DNA from: a virus
IMG/VR virus record: IMGVR_UViG_3300012036_000025
Span: 1 to 23,708 of that record
Direction: 5' to 3' (one strand)
Length of the DNA: 23,708 nt
The notes beneath the pieces were generated by a model. The model did no database searches. It saw nothing but the letters and a program-made list of their open reading frames with translations, and was not told the origin of the DNA. Of this stretch, positions 1-7,711 are shown in pieces. Numbering within the stretch: position 1 is the stretch's first letter; each line of letters opens with the position of its first letter. The position numbers and the translations under genes are program-made.

Positions 1-584
1 AGACACTAAGGGACATCCGAGACCTGGACAAGAAGTCCAAGATCAACCTTGTCCGAGCCTTGAACAAGACCACCCGCGATGCTCGCGTTGAAGCGGCGCG
101 CCGGATCGGTGAAGAGATCAACCTCCCGAAGCGATCCCTCGGCCCAGCGGCGGGGAACCTCACGGTCTCGAAGATGGCCCAGCGCGCGAGCCTGGAGTCT
201 CGGATCAAGGCCAAGGGCCGACCGACTTCTCTCGCCAAGTTCTCCAAGGGAACCCCAGGCCGAGGGGCGGGGGTCATGGTCGAAGTGAAGCCTGGACAGG
301 CGTCCTTCTTGCGGAAGGCTTTCCTCATCAAGCTCCCCCAGGGCAACACCCTGACCGACACGCGGTTCAACCTGGGTCTTGCGATCCGGCTGGCACCAGG
401 CGAGCGGATGGCGAACAAGTTCCAGCAAGTCCAAATCTCGAAGGGCCTCTACCTCTTGTATGGCCCCTCGATCCAACAGGTATTCTTGAACAACGCTGGC
501 AAGGGCGTAGCGACGGACATCTCCGATCCGTCGGCGGATGCCCTGGAGCGCGAGTTCATCCGGCTTATGGGGCTCAATAAATGA
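1..584 (+). CDS. Minor tail protein Z-like (head-tail joining), 5' end missing
   Basis: The reading frame (codons starting at base 3) is open from the window edge to the stop at 582-584, so the true start lies upstream; the TTG at 60 is an internal Leu codon. The visible product has the sequence style of prophage minor tail protein Z (gpZ, Pfam Minor_tail_Z): a basic helical N-terminal part with 'RALNKTTRDARVEAARRI', then 'GRPTSLAKF', then a beta-rich C-terminal part. In lambda, gpZ acts when the finished tail is prepared for joining to the head. The position directly before a tail-terminator-like gene and the tube gene fits this. The stop overlaps the next start (ATGA at 581-584), suggesting translational coupling. 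The assignment rests on motif recall and gene order, not on a search. Confidence 0.72.
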   Translation, partial: TLRDIRDLDKKSKINLVRALNKTTRDARVEAARRIGEEINLPKRSLGPAAGNLTVSKMAQRASLESRIKAKGRPTSLAKFSKGTPGRGAGVMVEVKPGQASFLRKAFLIKLPQGNTLTDTRFNLGLAIRLAPGERMANKFQQVQISKGLYLLYGPSIQQVFLNNAGKGVATDISDPSADALEREFIRLMGLNK

Positions 585-1138
585 CCATCACATCACCACT
601 CAATGACGCGATCTTCCCGATAGCAGCGGTCGTCCCAGGCGATCCGTTCCGGCTCCGAGTCCAGAAGGCTCTCACGGAAGCGTTTCAACAGATCACGGTC
701 GCCAACGGGTTCCGCACGGACCTCGGAGGCAGCGTGTATCGCGGCCGGACTCTCTTCGGAGATGACGATCCGCTACCAATGGTCTCCATGCTGGAAGAAC
801 CCATCGCACCGGAGGCGAACTTGTCGCCGGACGTAGGGACCTCGGCCAGCGGCGACTACGTTCTCATGGTCCAGGGCTTTGTCGTGGACGATAAGGACAA
901 CCCCACCGATCCGGCTCACGTCCTCTTGGCCGACGTGAAGAAGCGACTGGTCGAACTCAAGCTCGATGAACGGTTGGGTGATAGAGTCTTCCGTTTTGGC
1001 CCGAAAGCGAATACTGTCGTAAGTGTTTCGTGGGACGGCGGCGTCGTTCGACCTGCGGATGAGGTTAGTGCGGTTGCCTACTTCTGGCTCCGCGTGACCC
1101 TCGACCTGGCCGAAGACCAACTAAACCCGTTCGAATGA
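581..1138 (+). CDS. Tail terminator-like protein (gpU-type)
   Basis: This 185-residue protein sits between a gpZ-like gene and the major tail protein gene, the slot of the tail terminator (lambda gpU) that caps the growing tube and later contacts the head connector. The sequence fits loosely: an N-terminal helix ('FRLRVQKALTEAFQQI'), a segment 'NGFRTDLGGSVYRGRT', a central beta region ending in a 'HVLLADVKKRLVEL' helix, and a beta C-terminus. The alternating pattern suits the small alpha/beta fold of terminators. The start ATG at 581 overlaps the upstream stop by four bases, and no strong ribosome binding site is seen, so it is probably translated by coupling. I recognise it by position and general pattern only; a head-tail connector or completion protein is the main alternative. 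Confidence 0.6.
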   Translation: MTITSPLNDAIFPIAAVVPGDPFRLRVQKALTEAFQQITVANGFRTDLGGSVYRGRTLFGDDDPLPMVSMLEEPIAPEANLSPDVGTSASGDYVLMVQGFVVDDKDNPTDPAHVLLADVKKRLVELKLDERLGDRVFRFGPKANTVVSVSWDGGVVRPADEVSAVAYFWLRVTLDLAEDQLNPFE

Positions 1139-1160
1139 ACACCGAGAGAAAGGAAATACG

Positions 1161-1949
1161 ATGACACTTGTATCCCAACGCACCCCTGAATACGTCCTTG
1201 GGCGTGGCAAGGTCTACTTCGCGCGCTTCACATCTGGGCAAGTCCCAGGCCCGTTCAAATACATGGGCAACACCCCTGAGTTCAACCTGACCATCGAGTC
1301 CGAGACGCTGGACCACTACTCCAGTGACGAAGGCATCCGTGAGAAGGACGACTCTGTTGCTCTGGAAGTGACCCGTTCCGGTTCAATGATCTGTGACGAC
1401 ATCAACGCCGACAACGTGTCCTTGTTCTTCTTCGGTTCGACCCTCAACGTGAACACCATCGCGGCGGCCGGACAGAGCGAAGACTTCGCGGGCATGAACC
1501 AGGGCGACATCGGGCAGCTTGGCCTGACCATCCAGAACCGCGTCGGCACACGGGGCATCGAGAACTTCGTCCTCAACGGCACGGGCGGCACTCCCACCTA
1601 TGTCCTGGGCACGGACTACTCGGTTGACCTGGATCGCGGCATGTTCTCGGTCCTCGAAGGCGGCGGCATCGCCGATGGCACCGACCTCGAAGCGGCGTTC
1701 GACATTCGCGCGTCCACTCAGTCTCAGGTGCTTTCCGGCTCCGAGCCCGTGGAAGGTGCGATGCGTCTTCTGGAGAACAACCCCAAGGGTGCGGATCGCG
1801 ACATCTTCCTGCCCTATGTCAAGATCACCCCGAACGGCGACCTCGCCATCAAGGGCGACGAATGGCGTCAGATTCCCTTCTCCCTGGAAGCTCTCAAGCC
1901 TTCCTCCGGCGAAGCGATCTACATCAACGGCAAGCCCGTTTACGCCTAA
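1161..1949 (+). CDS. Major tail protein (tail tube subunit)
   Basis: This 262-residue protein is very likely the subunit that stacks in rings to form the tail tube. It follows the terminator-like gene and precedes the frameshifted chaperone pair, the conserved place for a tube gene in siphophages. The N-terminal part ('YVLGRGKVYFARF', then 'YMGNTPEFNLTIESETLDHY') is beta-rich with an 'ESETLDHYSS' stretch like that seen in many tube proteins, where spikes or residues of a reference value are compared with a helper loop. The start at 1161 has an AGGA element at 1151-1154 with good spacing. It is one of few genes here with a real gap after it; that gap carries a strong hairpin (1964-1987), consistent with independent control of an abundant virion protein. 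No Ig-like decoration domain is visible. Confidence 0.78.
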   Translation: MTLVSQRTPEYVLGRGKVYFARFTSGQVPGPFKYMGNTPEFNLTIESETLDHYSSDEGIREKDDSVALEVTRSGSMICDDINADNVSLFFFGSTLNVNTIAAAGQSEDFAGMNQGDIGQLGLTIQNRVGTRGIENFVLNGTGGTPTYVLGTDYSVDLDRGMFSVLEGGGIADGTDLEAAFDIRASTQSQVLSGSEPVEGAMRLLENNPKGADRDIFLPYVKITPNGDLAIKGDEWRQIPFSLEALKPSSGEAIYINGKPVYA

Positions 1950-1963
1950 GACCGAAACGATTT

Positions 1964-1987
1964 CGGCGGGGGCTTCGGTCCCCGTCG
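1964..1987 (+). terminator. Strong UUCG-capped hairpin after the tail tube gene
   Basis: Bases 1964-1973 pair with 1978-1987 to form a ten-pair stem (two G-U pairs) closed by the extra-stable C(UUCG)G tetraloop at 1973-1978. It begins 14 bases after the tube gene stop. Only a weak T-rich run (TTCCCTTG) follows, so it may be a partial terminator or an mRNA 3'-end stabiliser rather than a full stop. An alternative pairing, 1950-1956 with 1974-1980 (GACCGAA/TTCGGTC), and a smaller stem at 1952-1966 compete with it. Placement after the most abundant tail transcript suggests lower expression of the downstream genes. Confidence 0.6.
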
Positions 1988-2032
1988 TTCCCTTGACCCG
2001 CAAGTCAATCGCACAAACCTGGAGAAGAGCAC

Positions 2033-2479
2033 ATGAGCAAGCTGTCCACCTATACCCCATTTACGAAAGAGGTCGAAGTGTCGGGCGGTCAGTCCGTCAC
2101 GATACGCGGCCTGTCTGTGACCGATGTCGGCCGGATCATCCATGAACACGCGGACACGCTGGACGAACTGTATCAGCAATACGTCGTGGACGACACGGAA
2201 GGCTCGCCAGAGGTCGATAAGCTGGTGAAGGCCCTCATGACTGAGGCACCCGCAGCGGTGGCTTCCATGATCGCCTCGGCGAACGATGAGCCGGACTCGG
2301 CCGCAGTCGTCATGACCATGCCAGGTATGGACCAGATCAAGCTCTTGATCGCCGTCGCCGAGCTTACCTTCCACTCGGAGGAAGAGCTAAAAAAAGTAGC
2401 GGAGACCCTGATACGGGGGATGCAAGCGGTGACGAACGTGGTGACACCGAAGGCAGATCAGGAACTCCCCGCAACTTAA
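2033..2479 (+). CDS. Tail assembly chaperone (gpG-like, zero-frame product)
   Basis: This 148-residue protein lies between the tube gene and the tape measure gene and carries a slippery site near its 3' end, the hallmark of lambda gpG-type tail assembly chaperones. These are not in the finished virion; they coat the tape measure protein and help recruit tube subunits. The body is helical and acidic ('SVTDVGRIIHEHADTLDELYQQY', 'MDQIKLLIAVAELTFHSEEELKKVAETL'), with an alanine-rich middle. The start ATG at 2033 follows GGAGAAG at 2021-2027. Most ribosomes should stop at 2477-2479, while a fraction slip back at 2389-2395 to make the longer fusion. The last 27 residues after the slip site differ from those in the fusion product. 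Confidence 0.85.
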   Translation: MSKLSTYTPFTKEVEVSGGQSVTIRGLSVTDVGRIIHEHADTLDELYQQYVVDDTEGSPEVDKLVKALMTEAPAAVASMIASANDEPDSAAVVMTMPGMDQIKLLIAVAELTFHSEEELKKVAETLIRGMQAVTNVVTPKADQELPAT

Positions 2480-2715
2480 AAGGCTGGGCCTGGGAGTATC
2501 GGAAAGCCGTGAGCCAATGTATGGCCCACGGCCACTTCGAGGCCCGCTACTACCCCCTCGGTATGCTGACAAGCGAAGCCAACCTAATCGTCCGTAGGGA
2601 GAATAATGGACATGTAACCAATGCAACCCTTCTACAACAGGCCGTTTCAGGTGTATTGTCCAAGAAGGCAAACAAGGCTTTCGAGAAGACTATCAGGAAG
2701 CTCCTGGAGGACTAG
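2033..2715 (+). CDS. Tail assembly chaperone fusion made by -1 frameshift (gpGT-like)
   Basis: Reading zero frame from 2033 to 2395, slipping back one base on A AAA AAA, and continuing from codon 2395-2397 in frame 1 gives an uninterrupted product to the stop TAG at 2713-2715: 121 gpG residues plus 106 new residues, 227 in all. The new part begins with a Gly/Asp/Arg-rich linker ('SSGDPDTGDASGDERGD') and then a T domain with 'GWAWEYRKAV', 'YYPLGMLTSEANLI' and a helical basic tail. In lambda the T part binds tube protein while the G part binds the tape measure. The stop is immediately followed by the tape measure ATG at 2716. The second frame has no good independent start of its own before 2509, and open continuity across the slip site supports the fusion. 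Confidence 0.85.
2389..2395 (+). promoter_or_regulatory. Programmed -1 ribosomal frameshift site (A AAA AAA)
   Basis: Seven adenines sit with zero-frame codon boundaries A|AAA|AAA, which is a valid X XXY YYZ slippery heptamer decoded by two lysine tRNAs. A Shine-Dalgarno-like GGAGGAAG lies at 2377-2384, just upstream, like the internal stimulator in E. coli dnaX. Downstream structure is weaker: a short CCC/GGG stem (2406-2408 with 2415-2417) and a five-pair stem CGGTG/CACCG (2427-2431 with 2445-2449). I see no clear pseudoknot. Confidence 0.85.
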
Positions 2716-5700
2716 ATGGCTAGACGCGACGTAGAACTGGTATTTAAGGCCCGCGACGAAGCGAAGGGTGCTCTTACCGCGATCAACAAAGCTCTTAACG
2801 AGTTCACGGTAAACACCAAGGACGTTCGGGACGAAGCATCGAAAACCGATGTGCGCCTCGCCTCTCTAGGCGGGGCTTTTCGCGATCTGAAACAGGCGGT
2901 CGGCCAGCTTGGTGCGACGGGCCAGGTCGAGCGCCAGCTACGGAACATCTCCGAAGAGATCACGCGCCAGGAAGCGGCGATCACCAGGACCGAGGCGGCC
3001 CTGGCCGACTATTCCTCGCGCTTCAACCAGACACGGCAACAGACCCAGGCGCTTACCCAGACCCAGGCCCAGCTTTCGGCCCAGCTTGAAAAAGCTCGTG
3101 CGTCTGTCGCGCAATCGGCCACGTCACAGAAGGCGCTGGCCTCGGCGACCAATGACGCACGGAAAGCCCAGCAAGCCTACGCGGATCGCCAACGCAAGCT
3201 GACCACCCAGATCACCGAGCAAAACGGCAAGCTCGCCGAGTATGAGACTCGCCTTGCTTCGCTCCGCTCCGAGATCGCGTCCACCGCACAACCGACGGCG
3301 CAACTGACCAGGAACTTCGAACGGACGGCAACGTCCATCGAGCGGACCCAGATCAAGATCGCCGATCTGGTCCAGACCCAGAACTTGGTCCAGGCGTCCT
3401 CGGATCGAGCGGCGGCCTCCGTGCAGCGCGCGAACGACATCTACGGACGGCAAGCGGCCAACCTGGATCGGAACAAGGCGGCCCTGGAGCGCGTCACTCA
3501 GGCATACAACACGGCGGCGACCGCGACTGCGGCGTCGGCTAGAGAACAAGCTCGCCTGGAAGGTGCCGCCAAGAAGTCGGCGGCCTCCCTGGAAGCGCAG
3601 AAAAAGAGCCTGGATAAAGCACGAGCGGCCTATGAGGCGGTCCAGGGCACGGTCGCGGAGACTGCGACGGCCCTCGACAAACTCGACAAGCGGACCCGCG
3701 CCGGACTGTTACAAAACCTGCGGGAGCAAATCACGCGGCTCTCCGAGACGAAGGCGCAATACAAGGCCCTCTCGGCCGAAGCCTCTCGCCTTGGCGCGGC
3801 TCTCGCCAAGACCACCAAGCCGACCAACGCCCAGGTCACGGCCTTCGAACGGTTTCGGGAAGCCGCCGCACAGGCGCGCCAGGAGTTCCGCGCGCAAGGG
3901 CAAGCCTTGTCCAACCTGCGGGGCATCCTTCGAGAGTCTGGTGGCGATGTCGAAGCCCTGTCCAATCGTGTCCAACGGTTCGGCCAGGTCCTCGCCACAG
4001 CACGATCCGGTTACTCCGGCCTCCAGTCGGCATCCAGCACCGCAGCGAACGCGGCGCGTAGGCTCACGTCAGAGCTTGAGAGAGGGGCCAACGCCTCGGA
4101 GCGCCAGAATAGGGCAACCCGCAGACTGGCGGGCTCCATGCGCGCTGGAGCACAAGCCACGGGGCTCTTCGCCAACGCGATCCGCCGCTTCTACGGAGAG
4201 AGCCGGACGGCCCTGTCCTTCACCCAGCGTCTACGCGGTGAAGTCCTGGCCCTGGTCGCGGCATACGGTGGCTTCTTCGCGGCTATCGAAGGCATCCGTG
4301 GCGTGGTCAACGCGCAGCAACAGCTAGAAGCCTCGACCAACCGCTTGAACGTGGTCTTCAACCAGGACCAGACAGCGGTCGCGGGCGAACTGGACTTCAT
4401 CCGCCGTAACGCGCGCCGCCTGGGCGTCGAGTTCGGCTCCCTCGCGAACGAATACACCAAGTTCGCCATCGCCACCCAGGGCACCAACCTGGAGGGGCAG
4501 GAAACCCGTAGAATCTTCCAGTCGGTCGCTGAGTCCGCAAGGGTCAACGGCGCGTCTCTCGACCAGCTACAGGGCACTTTTGTTGCATTAACTCAGATAG
4601 TTAGCAAGGGAACGCTCTCGATGGAAGAGCTTCGCCAACAGCTAGGCGATAGGATTCCAGGCGCGATTAACATCTTCGCGGACGCCCTCGGATTGGGCAC
4701 CGCAGAGTTCATCAAAATGGTGGAGAACGGCGAGATTTCGTCTGACTCCCTGTCGGCGTTCGCGGACGAACTGGACCGCCGCTTTGGCGACCAGCTTCCC
4801 GCAGCGTTGAAAACCACGACCGCCGCCATCGGCCGGTTCCAGAACTCCGTGTTCGAGGCGTTCCTGACCATCGGTAAGGGCGGCGCTATCGAGGGCTTCA
4901 CCGATCTGTTGAACGATCTGATCGAGACCCTGGACTCTGCGGCGGCCGAGGACTTCCTGGCCAAAGTAGGCGGGGCGCTCCAGAGCTTCTTCAACGTGAT
5001 CGGCTCGGTCGTTCGGAATTGGGACCTTCTGATCGTCGCGATCACCACCTTCACGGCCTTCAAGCTCGCGCCCATCATCATCGGCATCGTCGCCACGATG
5101 GGCCGCTGGCAAGCCATCATCCGTCTGACTCGTATCAGGACCGCCGCTCTGACGGCCACCCTGGGCGGCCTGGGCGCGGGAGCGCGCGGCGCGGCCGCAG
5201 GGATCGTGGGGATGCGGGTTGCCCTCCAGGCGCTCCTGTCTTCCACGGGCATTGGGCTCCTGGTCACATTGATCGGCACGGGCATCGGCATCTGGGTGAC
5301 CAGAGGGGCCGAGGCGACCAAGATCATGCGGGCCCACCGAGACATTGTGGATGAGGTCAAGAACGCTTACGACCAGGTGGGCGTCTCTGTGGAAGACGTG
5401 CGTGATCGGCTCCAGAACATCACGACCATCCAGGCCGAGAACAACCTTCGCTCTCTCCAGCGGGCCTATGAGAACACCCTGGACGCTTTCGAGGCGGCCT
5501 TGCCGCGCGACATCTTCGGGAACGTGCTGTCTGCGGGCGGCGGGTTCTTCCAGGAAGTCGAGACCTTGTTCCAGGCTTTCCGCAACGGCGATCGCACGAC
5601 CTACGAGTTCCGCCAGGAGCTTGACGAACTGAGCCAACGCTACGAAGACCTCTTCCCCGTAAACCGTGACTTCGCGGAGACCTTCGATACCCTCGCCGCG

Positions 5701-7710
5701 AACGTCGTGGCAGCGGGCGACGAGCTTGTGGATGCCAATGACATCCTGACGATCCTCACGGGCACCGAGGAAGAGGCCGAGGCCGCTCTCCGGCGCTTGA
5801 ACGATGTGGTCGAAGAGACAGGCGACACGGTAGAGGAAGAAAAAGATCGGCTTGCGGCTTACACCGAGGCCCTGGGCGAGCTTCAATCTCTGGTGCCTTC
5901 GCTTACAGACGAACTCAAGAAGTTCGAGGAAGCGGCGAAGCTCCAGGAAGCCTTCGCGTCGGCCCTGGCACTCGCCAACACATACGAAGAGATGCTGGCC
6001 GTCTTCACGGCGTTCGGCCAAGCCACGCGAGACCTGGAGATCGGAGACATCTTCGACGGCGCGGCTTCTGGTGGGGGCGGGGCTTCCGCTGCATTGCTGA
6101 GACAGTTCGAAGGCTACCGCGAGAACCCGTATAACGATCCTCGCACCGATGCGAACGGCAACCAAGTCGGGCCGAACATCTATCGAGCGGGCTACGGCTC
6201 GGACACGGTGACGCTCTCTGACGGCACGATCCGCCAGGTCACGGAAGGGATGCGAGTCTCTGTGGCCGACGCCAACCGCGATCTCATCCGTCGGATCGGG
6301 GAGTTCCAGGATACCGTCCGTGGGCAGGTCGGGGGTACTCGCTTCGAGTCCTTTACGGATGAGCAACAGGCGGCCCTGACCTCCATCGCCTACAACTACG
6401 GGAGCTTGCCTGACCGGATCGTGGCGGCGGTCCAGTCTGGAACCGTGCCAGAGATCGCCAGCGCCATCCGCAACCTTGGGAGCGACAACGGCGGCGTCAA
6501 CCGTGATCGCCGGAACCTGGAAGCGGACATCTTCTCTGGTGGCGGCGCGCCGAGCGATCAGGCATACCTGGACGCCGAGCGCGAACGGACGCGGGAGCTT
6601 GAGCGTCAAGCGGAACTGCGGGCCGATGAGGCACAAGCCACGGCTGATCGGATCGGCAGCACCGAGTTCGAGATCACCCAGCAAGAACTGGTCAACCAGG
6701 GTCGGGAGCGTGAAGCCGCTATCGAGGCAGCGATCCGTCAAGCGCGTCAAGAGAACTCCGAGATCACGGCCGCCGAGATCGAGCAAATCCGTCGCCTGGA
6801 AGGGCAGAAGTTCGATCTGGAGCAACAGGAGAGAAACGCCAACACCGAGCGCGAGCGCGCCCAGGAGATCGAAGCGAACATCAATGAGCTTGTCCAGCAA
6901 CGGACGGCGCTCCAGTCGCTCCTGGACGAACAACTCGCCAGCGGTGCGGCGGCCTCGGCCATCCAAGAGACACAGACGGCGCTCGTAGGGGTCAACTCCC
7001 AACTGTCCGAAGCCATCGAGAACGCTCTGTCCCTGTTGGAGACCTTCGCCCAGACGGACCCAGCGGTCGCGGCCATCGTGGCGCGGATGCGGGAACTCCA
7101 GATTTCGTCTCAGGCGGCGGGGCAGTCCACACTCATCACGTTCAAACAGGTGTCGGACGCTTTCGCCAACACCTTCACGAACGCGGTCCTGGGTTTCGCG
7201 GAAGCCATCGCCAACGGCGAGAAGGCCACCGTCGCCCTGGGCAACGCCTTCCGCCAGTTTGCCTCGGACTTCCTGTTGCAGATTGCCCAGATGATTATCC
7301 AACAGCTTGCCCTCAATGCGGCGAAAGCGATTGGACGGGCGTTTGGGTTTAGTGTTGCCCACCAGGGCGGCGTGATCGGGGCCAGCGGCATAAGCCGGAA
7401 GGTCTCGCCTTCCGTGTTCGCGGGGGCCACGCGCTACCACAGTGGCGGCGTAGCAGGGCTCCGGCCTGGGGAGGTCCCCACGATCCTCCAGCGGGGCGAA
7501 GAGGTCCTGACACGCGGCGACCCACGGCACATCTTCAACGGCGGCGGCCAGACGGCCGGAGGCACCACGGAGGTCACTCCGAGGATCGTCAACGCCATCG
7601 ACGGCGCGAGCTTCATGGAAGAGGCGTTGAAGGACAAGCGGGGCCAGGAGACGGTCTTGAACTACATCCAGGCCAACCGATCCACGGTTCGCGGCGCTTT
7701 GGGGGTTTGA
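2716..7710 (+). CDS. Tape measure protein with internal lysozyme-like domain
   Basis: This 1664-residue protein sets tail length and is ejected ahead of the DNA. Residues about 50-470 are coiled-coil rich in Gln, Ala and Arg. Residues about 500-720 match the conserved tape measure N-terminal domain ('LSMEELRQQLGDRIPGA' from about 635). Hydrophobic segments occur near 505-525, 768-790 and 840-863 and could cross the host inner membrane. A lysozyme-like (GH24/pesticin-type) domain spans about 1125-1272, with Glu1132 and Asp1141 spaced as in T4 lysozyme, but Arg1157 stands where the catalytic Thr is expected. A second coiled coil covers about 1285-1410. The C-terminus carries the typical 'AHQGGVIG', 'YHSGGVAGLRPGEVP' and 'QRGEEVLTRGDPRH' signatures. 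GGAGG at 2706-2710 precedes the ATG. At roughly 1.5 angstrom per residue, a tail of about 250 nm is expected (rule-of-thumb inference). Confidence 0.93.
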   Translation: MARRDVELVFKARDEAKGALTAINKALNEFTVNTKDVRDEASKTDVRLASLGGAFRDLKQAVGQLGATGQVERQLRNISEEITRQEAAITRTEAALADYSSRFNQTRQQTQALTQTQAQLSAQLEKARASVAQSATSQKALASATNDARKAQQAYADRQRKLTTQITEQNGKLAEYETRLASLRSEIASTAQPTAQLTRNFERTATSIERTQIKIADLVQTQNLVQASSDRAAASVQRANDIYGRQAANLDRNKAALERVTQAYNTAATATAASAREQARLEGAAKKSAASLEAQKKSLDKARAAYEAVQGTVAETATALDKLDKRTRAGLLQNLREQITRLSETKAQYKALSAEASRLGAALAKTTKPTNAQVTAFERFREAAAQARQEFRAQGQALSNLRGILRESGGDVEALSNRVQRFGQVLATARSGYSGLQSASSTAANAARRLTSELERGANASERQNRATRRLAGSMRAGAQATGLFANAIRRFYGESRTALSFTQRLRGEVLALVAAYGGFFAAIEGIRGVVNAQQQLEASTNRLNVVFNQDQTAVAGELDFIRRNARRLGVEFGSLANEYTKFAIATQGTNLEGQETRRIFQSVAESARVNGASLDQLQGTFVALTQIVSKGTLSMEELRQQLGDRIPGAINIFADALGLGTAEFIKMVENGEISSDSLSAFADELDRRFGDQLPAALKTTTAAIGRFQNSVFEAFLTIGKGGAIEGFTDLLNDLIETLDSAAAEDFLAKVGGALQSFFNVIGSVVRNWDLLIVAITTFTAFKLAPIIIGIVATMGRWQAIIRLTRIRTAALTATLGGLGAGARGAAAGIVGMRVALQALLSSTGIGLLVTLIGTGIGIWVTRGAEATKIMRAHRDIVDEVKNAYDQVGVSVEDVRDRLQNITTIQAENNLRSLQRAYENTLDAFEAALPRDIFGNVLSAGGGFFQEVETLFQAFRNGDRTTYEFRQELDELSQRYEDLFPVNRDFAETFDTLAANVVAAGDELVDANDILTILTGTEEEAEAALRRLNDVVEETGDTVEEEKDRLAAYTEALGELQSLVPSLTDELKKFEEAAKLQEAFASALALANTYEEMLAVFTAFGQATRDLEIGDIFDGAASGGGGASAALLRQFEGYRENPYNDPRTDANGNQVGPNIYRAGYGSDTVTLSDGTIRQVTEGMRVSVADANRDLIRRIGEFQDTVRGQVGGTRFESFTDEQQAALTSIAYNYGSLPDRIVAAVQSGTVPEIASAIRNLGSDNGGVNRDRRNLEADIFSGGGAPSDQAYLDAERERTRELERQAELRADEAQATADRIGSTEFEITQQELVNQGREREAAIEAAIRQARQENSEITAAEIEQIRRLEGQKFDLEQQERNANTERERAQEIEANINELVQQRTALQSLLDEQLASGAAASAIQETQTALVGVNSQLSEAIENALSLLETFAQTDPAVAAIVARMRELQISSQAAGQSTLITFKQVSDAFANTFTNAVLGFAEAIANGEKATVALGNAFRQFASDFLLQIAQMIIQQLALNAAKAIGRAFGFSVAHQGGVIGASGISRKVSPSVFAGATRYHSGGVAGLRPGEVPTILQRGEEVLTRGDPRHIFNGGGQTAGGTTEVTPRIVNAIDGASFMEEALKDKRGQETVLNYIQANRSTVRGALGV

Positions 7711-7711
7711 T

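Noticed and set aside
1952-1966. CCGAAA-CGA-TTTCGG as a stand-alone regulatory palindrome
   Set aside because: It has a three-base loop and competes with the much stronger UUCG-capped hairpin; listed as an alternative pairing only.
1993-2020. Possible promoter (TTGACC) between tube and chaperone genes
   Set aside because: No believable -10 box at the right distance; the match to -35 alone is not enough.
1600-2145. 181-codon plus-strand open frame overlapping the tube gene end
   Set aside because: Ser/Thr/Arg-rich shadow product, overlaps both the tube gene and the chaperone gene, no motif.
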